This document shows positions 33,946 to 37,765 of a DNA stretch of 37,765 bases, one piece after another. Origin of the DNA: Acidobacteriaceae bacterium (GTDB lineage Bacteria; Acidobacteriota; Terriglobia; Terriglobales; Acidobacteriaceae); contig PKVZ01000147.1 in NCBI GenBank assembly GCA_003131635.1, positions 1 to 37,765 on the forward strand. Reading direction: 5' to 3'. A program made the translations under genes and the position numbers. Under the pieces are notes generated by a model, which worked only from the letters and a program-made list of their open reading frames with translations, made no database searches and had not been told where the DNA came from. Each line of letters begins with the position of its first letter. The stretch's first letter is position 1.

Positions 33946-34677
33946 ATGAGTCCGCTCCCGGCCGCTGCTTCGGCCGCAATTCCCGTTCTCATAGCAGATT
34001 CCAACCGTATGCAATCTCATTTGCTGACCAGCGCCTTGCGCCGGCGCTCGGAGTTCCGCATCTCCAACTGCCCGGTGGATGTAGACTCGATCCTTCGCGC
34101 GGTGGCATTCACACCCGTGAAGGTTGTAATTCTCTCTCTCAATCATTCCGTCGAAATTGCCAACCAGATGGCGGCTATGCGCCGGATTCATCTCTCCCAT
34201 CCGGCGGTCGCGAAAGTTCTTTTGGCTGAGTCCTACGACCGCGCGCTGGTGATCAGCGCCTTCCGCTCGGGTGCGCGAGGAATATTCTGCCTCACGGACA
34301 CGCACTTCCGCCTGCTTTGCCGGTGCATTCAGCGGGTCGCGGAAGGTCAGATCTGGGCCAACACCCAACAGATGAACTTTCTGCTCGACTCGGTTTCCGA
34401 GGCGCCCTCGCTGCGAGTCATCAACTCCAATGGCAGGCAACTCCTCACCTCCCGCGAAGAACAGGTGGTGGCTCTGGTTGCCGAAGGTCTTAGCAATCGA
34501 GATACGGCGCGGGAACTTAACCTCAGCGAGCACACCGTCAAAAAGTATCTGTTCCGCATCTTCGACAAGTTGGGCATCTCTTCCCGGGTCGAGTTGGTGC
34601 TCTATGCCGTGCACCATAGCGATCCCCGGCAGGCGCAATGGCTGGCTGGCATCAGCCGCTCAGCTCCCAACGCTTAA
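33946..34677 (+). CDS. LuxR/NarL-type regulator with degenerate receiver
   Basis: This 243-residue protein has a receiver-like N-terminal domain and a C-terminal LuxR HTH (LTSREEQVVALVAEGLSNRD, then LSEHTVKKYLFRIFDKLGIS). In the receiver, the usual paired acids are reduced to one (VLIADSN), the strand that normally ends in the phosphorylated Asp reads VVILSLNHS, and the conserved Lys position reads CLTD. Phosphorylation as in normal response regulators is therefore unlikely. The frame is open to a GTG at 33883; the ATG at 33946 starts right before the receiver and is preferred. It is divergent from the exopolysaccharide operon across the regulatory region and is a likely regulator of it (inference). 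Confidence 0.88.
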   Translation: MSPLPAAASAAIPVLIADSNRMQSHLLTSALRRRSEFRISNCPVDVDSILRAVAFTPVKVVILSLNHSVEIANQMAAMRRIHLSHPAVAKVLLAESYDRALVISAFRSGARGIFCLTDTHFRLLCRCIQRVAEGQIWANTQQMNFLLDSVSEAPSLRVINSNGRQLLTSREEQVVALVAEGLSNRDTARELNLSEHTVKKYLFRIFDKLGISSRVELVLYAVHHSDPRQAQWLAGISRSAPNA

Positions 34678-34766
34678 GGATGAAGTATTTCCCGCCTCTG
34701 GCCCGGAGTCCGTCTGGAAGTTGATAACCTTTCCCAGCGCCTGTATAAAACTGATGACGCCATCTC

Positions 34767-35156
34767 GTGCCTGATCCCTCGCCCAATCCCGCTCCGCATC
34801 CTCCGCCCCGCCGTCCCACCATCGTGGCGGCCGGTCTGCTGCTCGTTGCTCTTGCACTGGTGGTCATCTACACTAGCCGCGGCGCGTTCCTGAGTCCGCT
34901 GGCTCTGGTGGTAGTCGCGGCCATCGGTTTAGCCGCGTTGCTTTTGCAACTTCGTTTGCGCCCCGACCTGGCATCCTCCCGCCGAGGTCCGCTTTGGCTG
35001 AACGTGCTGGGCGTGGGTTTAGCCATGGCTGCGGTCCTTGGTGACTTCCTTCACCTCAACCCAACACTCATGCTGATTGCCGCGCTGGCTGCCATCCTAT
35101 CGTTCGGCGTAAGCGGCATCATCGTTCTCGGCGCGCTGCGCAAACGCCGGGTCTGA
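34767..35156 (+). CDS. Small membrane protein, function unknown
   Basis: The frame encodes 129 residues with a proline-rich N-terminus (PNPAPHPPPRRP) and four hydrophobic segments at about 18-36, 44-62, 75-94 and 99-122, ending in a basic RKRR tail. The regular spacing of membrane segments argues that it is real. The start is a GTG without a ribosome-binding site, 89 bases after the regulator stop on the same strand. No family was recognised. It converges with the PilZ-TonB gene. Confidence 0.6.
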   Translation: MPDPSPNPAPHPPPRRPTIVAAGLLLVALALVVIYTSRGAFLSPLALVVVAAIGLAALLLQLRLRPDLASSRRGPLWLNVLGVGLAMAAVLGDFLHLNPTLMLIAALAAILSFGVSGIIVLGALRKRRV

Positions 35157-35213
35157 AAAGCGGCGTCCGGCGTCGGATCCCATGATCGAAAGCCCGAAGC
35201 CCAAAGCCCGCTT

Positions 35214-36110
35214 CTAAGGTTTGAACTCCACCGCCACGGTAGTTTCCACCACCACCGCCTGACCATCCACGCGGTACGGTTTGAAGCGCCACCAGCGCAG
35301 CGCATCCATGGCGGATTGCGCCAGTATCTCGGGACCATTCAGGGCGTGCTCGTCCAGGACTGACCCGTCGCGTCCCACGATCACGTCGAGCACGATCACT
35401 CCCTGCAGTTTGCCCGGCCGCGCCGCCGCAGGATACTCGGGATCGACCCGATGAGTCACCAGCTTCTCCATCACGTCGGCGGCAACGTGCGCTTGCGGCT
35501 GCACTGTCGCATCGCTTTTTCGCAGGCCGGATTCCAAATCTTCCCAGCCGCGATTCCATCTCCACCACAAAACCGCTAACAGGATTGCGGCCGATACCAG
35601 AAGGAAGACCCATCCCCTGCCGAACTGCCAGCGGATAGGAGGCCGACCACCCCCCGACCTGCCGCCCTTCGAAGCTTTCGCTCCTTGTTGAATCGCTTCT
35701 GTCGCTGCTTTTACCGGAAGCCTAGCGCTCACGCCGCCTTCCGGCTGAACTCTCTTCTCCTCCGTAGCTTTTTCCGTCCAAACGCGGATTGCCTCCAGTT
35801 GCGCTGCCGAGAGTCCAACAAACTCCATCCCGCAACGCAGCTTGTCTTGATGTCTCACCCGCGCCCGCGTTCGCAACGCATCCGCCGCCTGCGGTAGACG
35901 GATTTCCACTCCCACCACTTCCCCCGGCAACAACTCCGCCGCCAGCACCGCTGCCACTCCGCCCGGCCCTAGGTTTACCGACCGCCCCGGCACCGAATCC
36001 GGAATCCCCGAGCGCAGCACCGTCACATCCAGCGGCGCCTGCACGCGGTAGCGCAAACCACGCCGCCGCGATGGTTGATCCCATCCCTGTGATTGTGGTC
36101 CTGCTGCCAT
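35214..36110 (-). CDS. PilZ-TM-TonB fusion protein
   Basis: This protein of 298 residues has an N-terminal PilZ-like domain (about residues 13-115), one TM helix (WVFLLVSAAILLAVLWW, about 166-182) and a C-terminal TonB domain (about 215-298). The PilZ part has the arginine cluster RRRGLRYRV and SVNLGPGG in the DxSxxG position, with Asn for Asp and Gly for Ser, so c-di-GMP binding is plausible but not certain; the C-terminal CGMEFVGLS is typical. The TonB part has RVDPEYPAAARPGKLQGVIV and ALRWWRFKPYRVDG. Topology puts PilZ in the cytoplasm and TonB in the periplasm. The periplasmic linker is short. A GTG seven codons upstream is possible. It stands alone, convergent with the small membrane protein. 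Confidence 0.82.
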   Translation of the reverse strand: MAAGPQSQGWDQPSRRRGLRYRVQAPLDVTVLRSGIPDSVPGRSVNLGPGGVAAVLAAELLPGEVVGVEIRLPQAADALRTRARVRHQDKLRCGMEFVGLSAAQLEAIRVWTEKATEEKRVQPEGGVSARLPVKAATEAIQQGAKASKGGRSGGGRPPIRWQFGRGWVFLLVSAAILLAVLWWRWNRGWEDLESGLRKSDATVQPQAHVAADVMEKLVTHRVDPEYPAAARPGKLQGVIVLDVIVGRDGSVLDEHALNGPEILAQSAMDALRWWRFKPYRVDGQAVVVETTVAVEFKP

Positions 36111-36128
36111 CTTGAAAATATAGTCCAC

Positions 36129-36151
36129 CACGGAGGCACGGAGTCACGGAG
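36129..36151. repeat. Three CACGGAG tandem repeats, 8-base period
   Basis: CACGGAG occurs at 36129-36135, 36137-36143 and 36145-36151, each separated by one base. Similar CACGGAG strings recur between genes in many environmental bacteria, as I recall. The repeat overlaps the alternative GTG start of the PilZ-TonB gene and lies about 20 bases upstream of the preferred ATG. Confidence 0.85.
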
Positions 36152-36180
36152 AAAAGCGATTTCGATAAGGAAAAGTAAGC

Positions 36181-36335
36181 TCGGGAATCAGCTTCGGACC
36201 ATCTCAAAGGCGTCTTCCCGAAACCCGGCGCACTTCAGCCGGGTGAGGGATCTCCCGCGGAACGGTCCCGGACGCCTTTGCGCGCACGAGATCCTTCCCT
36301 CCGCCTGAAGAACGGCTACGGTCAGGATGACACCG
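36181..36335. repeat. Structured intergenic repeat-like element
   Basis: This gene-free stretch holds nested inverted repeats: AAAGGCGTC (36206-36214) with GACGCCTTT (36271-36279), and inside them ACCCGGC (36223-36229) with GCCGGGT (36238-36244). It also has GGGATCTCCC and GAGATCCTTCC...TCAGGATGACA wording that resembles dispersed intergenic repeats of acidobacterial genomes (from memory). It would fold into a branched hairpin in either strand. No open frame with coding character was seen. Confidence 0.5.
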
Positions 36336-36373
36336 GTCAGGCGCGGACTCAGTCGCAGTTTAGGCCCACCCAG

Positions 36374-36471
36374 TGTGCAAGAAGCTTCATCTTGACCACC
36401 GCCCCACCCACGCGCAGTACGTTTCCGTCATCCGAATCGGCTTCACAGAGGATTGCACGATGAGCAGGATC
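36374..36471 (+). repeat. Leader duplication, copy 1
   Basis: This 98-base copy starts at TGTGCAAGAAG and ends with ATGAGCAGGATC. It matches 37059-37155 with roughly a dozen differences. The longest identical block is TCCGAATCGGCTTCACAGAG plus the following GATT. It includes the start codon of an 11-codon remnant frame. Confidence 0.88.
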
Positions 36472-36495
36472 TTCTTCGGCAAATCTGCTCGTTAG
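36460..36495 (+). pseudogene. Truncated 5' remnant of an HAF-type gene
   Basis: The frame starts ATG AGC AGG ATC, as the HAF-repeat gene at 37144 does, but reads MSRIFFGKSAR and then TAG at 36493-36495. With its upstream leader it looks like the leftover front of a duplicated gene whose body is gone or was replaced by the small secreted-protein gene that follows 43 bases later. A short leader peptide is an alternative. Confidence 0.55.
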
Positions 36496-36538
36496 TTTCT
36501 GTGGTAAAGTTGCCGACGCCCTTGGGGGAGGGCGATCC

Positions 36539-37021
36539 ATGAACAAAACTTTGTGCGTAGTGGTTCTCTTGTTAGGCACCGCCTTGGCGCTCTCGTTCGG
36601 AAGCGCGAGCACTACCGGTACAACTTCCACATCACCATTGATCGTCGCGAAACGCAGATTGGTCAATCAGACTGCGCCGATCCCGACGACTACCATTTTT
36701 ACCCCTGCGCAAGATGGCGTGTTTAGGCTGTCGGTCTACGCGACCCTCACAGGAACAGATTCGAGCAGCCAGTCATACTGGCAGTGGGGCAGCGCATGGA
36801 CCGATGACGCGGGTCCACAAAATCCACAGCAAGTGTACTTTAGTCCAAACCAAGACAGCATCACTTCCGGACAGTTTCTGGGGTTGGATGCTATCGGCGG
36901 CGGGCTGCTTACGACCATCGAGGCTAAGGCCGGAACTCCTATTACCTTCACGGTCAGCCAAGTTGGCGGTCCCGACAATAGCGCCTACAGTCTGTACTAC
37001 GTGCTGGAGCAAATCGAGTAA
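36539..37021 (+). CDS. Small secreted protein, function unknown
   Basis: The frame encodes 160 residues. A signal peptide (MNKTLCVVVLLLGTALALSF, cleavage likely near GSAS) is followed by a Thr/Ser-rich, beta-strand-like sequence with no cysteines. A purine-rich GGGGGAGGG lies about 6 bases before the ATG, which supports the start. The mature part (FTPAQDGVFRLSVYATLTGT, SGQFLGLDAIGGG, SYWQWG) suggests a small beta-sandwich exported protein. It is bracketed by the two copies of the duplicated leader. No family was recognised. Confidence 0.72.
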   Translation: MNKTLCVVVLLLGTALALSFGSASTTGTTSTSPLIVAKRRLVNQTAPIPTTTIFTPAQDGVFRLSVYATLTGTDSSSQSYWQWGSAWTDDAGPQNPQQVYFSPNQDSITSGQFLGLDAIGGGLLTTIEAKAGTPITFTVSQVGGPDNSAYSLYYVLEQIE

Positions 37022-37058
37022 CTCACCTAGCCCTTTTCGTCTTTCGGCTCTGCTTCGC

Positions 37059-37155
37059 TGTGCAAGAACCTTCATCTTGACTAGCGCCCAACTCACGCGC
37101 AGCATGTTTACGTCGTCCGAATCGGCTTCACAGAGGATTCAACATGAGCAGGATC
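37059..37155 (+). repeat. Leader duplication, copy 2
   Basis: This is the second copy of the leader at 36374-36471; it runs into the intact HAF-repeat gene, including its start codon (ATG at 37144) and first codons. One base fewer than copy 1 lies between the GATT and the ATG. Conservation of non-coding sequence up to the start suggests it holds the promoter and ribosome-binding region. Confidence 0.88.
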
Positions 37156-37765
37156 AGGTTTGGTGTGTGGGCAGCGATGGCTTTGATTCTCGTTCCGCTG
37201 GCGGGGGCGCAGTCGTATACCGTGACGGATTTGGGGGTGATCACCGGCGGAGATGAAACCATCCCCGCTGCGATCGACAACCACGGTTGGGTCGCGGGTC
37301 ACGCCTACACAAACAGCGAGCCGTACGCTTTCCTTTGGACCCCGACCGAGGGCATCCGGAACCTCGGAACGCTTCCCGGGGGTATTGAAAGCTTTGCCTT
37401 GGGCGTAAACGATTCTGGGACAGTTGTGGGATTTTCGGGCGCTGAGTCTGGGAACTCCGCATTCCTGTGGACCCAGAAAGGCGGTATGCAAAACTTGGGG
37501 ACCTTGGGGGGAGGAAGTATTGAGGTGTCCGCAAACGGAATCAATAACTCCGGTCAAGTCGTGGGCTACGCGGTTCTTGCTGACAATACAACGACTCACG
37601 CTTTTCTCTGGACGCAGGCTGGCGGGATGCAGGATCTCGGTACGCTGGGAGGAGACTACAGCGCTGCTTATGCGATCAACGACGCTGGCGAGGTGGTGGG
37701 TAAGTCCCTATTACCGGGTAACCCTTCGATCTACCATGCTTTTTTATGGACGCAGGCCGGTGGTA
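37144..37765 (+). CDS. Secreted HAF-repeat protein, partial at window end
   Basis: The frame is open from ATG 37144 to the window edge (207 full codons). A signal peptide (RFGVWAAMALILVPLAGAQS) is followed by repeats of about 45 residues. Each repeat has an AFLW segment, then (N/D)LGTLGG, then a GINNSGQVVGY-like segment; four AFLW units are visible. These are HAF extracellular repeats, which probably form a beta-propeller or solenoid on secreted proteins of unknown function. The C-terminus, including any sorting signal, lies outside the window. The start is supported by the signal peptide and by the duplicated leader ending exactly at this ATG. Confidence 0.85.
   Translation, partial: MSRIRFGVWAAMALILVPLAGAQSYTVTDLGVITGGDETIPAAIDNHGWVAGHAYTNSEPYAFLWTPTEGIRNLGTLPGGIESFALGVNDSGTVVGFSGAESGNSAFLWTQKGGMQNLGTLGGGSIEVSANGINNSGQVVGYAVLADNTTTHAFLWTQAGGMQDLGTLGGDYSAAYAINDAGEVVGKSLLPGNPSIYHAFLWTQAGG

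Noticed and set aside
33916..34638. A 240-codon minus-strand frame opposite the LuxR-type gene
   Set aside because: The plus strand has a clear HTH and receiver pattern; the antisense frame has none.
1..37765. CRISPR arrays, tRNA or rRNA genes, transposases, integrases
   Set aside because: Looked for on both strands; no regular spaced repeats, cloverleaf sequences or recombinase motifs were seen.

Overview
The window is a gene-dense stretch of moderately GC-rich bacterial chromosome with Gram-negative features: an outer-membrane polysaccharide export protein, a TonB-like protein and many signal peptides. The gene mix suggests an acidobacterium-like soil heterotroph. It includes HAF-repeat secreted proteins, a bacterial ureide-permease relative, a complete tryptophan-to-aminomuconate pathway, a Wzx/Wzy-type exopolysaccharide locus and frequent GTG starts. 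That placement is inference from gene content only. No rRNA, tRNA, CRISPR array, phage gene or transposase was seen.

Region 1 (1-10.3 kb) is a pyrimidine/hydantoin uptake, salvage and breakdown island. It starts with the tail of an NCS1-type nucleobase permease, followed by an LLM-type flavin oxidoreductase, a dihydropyrimidinase and a ureide-permease-like transporter. A tight minus-strand operon then reads cytidine deaminase, pyrimidine-nucleoside phosphorylase, NupC-type nucleoside symporter and exported nucleoside hydrolase. A plus-strand aldehyde dehydrogenase and a stand-alone PyrR face each other across a shared terminator hairpin. Together these genes could import nucleosides and bases, release the base, and open the reduced ring. 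The ring-reducing enzyme and the ureidopropionase are not visible here.

Region 2 (10.3-19.3 kb, all minus strand) holds a membrane diguanylate cyclase preceded by a six-gene tryptophan (kynurenine) degradation operon. Transcription order is 2-aminomuconate-semialdehyde dehydrogenase, RidA-type 2-aminomuconate deaminase, 3-hydroxyanthranilate dioxygenase, an ACMS decarboxylase-tryptophan 2,3-dioxygenase fusion, kynurenine monooxygenase and kynureninase. The fusion joins the first pathway step and a late branch-point step in one 623-residue protein. Kynurenine formamidase is the only missing step down to the oxalocrotonate level.

Region 3 (19.3-33.9 kb, minus strand) is for surface polysaccharide. 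The dTDP-L-rhamnose genes (rfbB-A-C-D order) are separated by a clear terminator from an upstream exopolysaccharide operon. That operon encodes a Wza-like exporter, Wzz-like co-polymerase, a CpsD-like protein that has lost its ATP-binding motifs, a NusG/RfaH-like antiterminator, an initiating phosphoglycosyltransferase, a Wzy-like polymerase, a GT4 glycosyltransferase and a tandem double-GT4 protein. No flippase gene is present. A divergent LuxR-type regulator with a degenerate receiver domain sits across a roughly 0.5 kb regulatory region.

Region 4 (33.9-37.8 kb) has that regulator, a small membrane protein, a PilZ-TM-TonB fusion, and intergenic repeats. It ends with two secreted-protein genes whose upstream leaders are about 97-bp imperfect duplicates of each other; the second encodes HAF repeats and runs off the window. 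The diguanylate cyclase and the PilZ protein suggest that c-di-GMP signalling may touch the surface functions in this neighbourhood.
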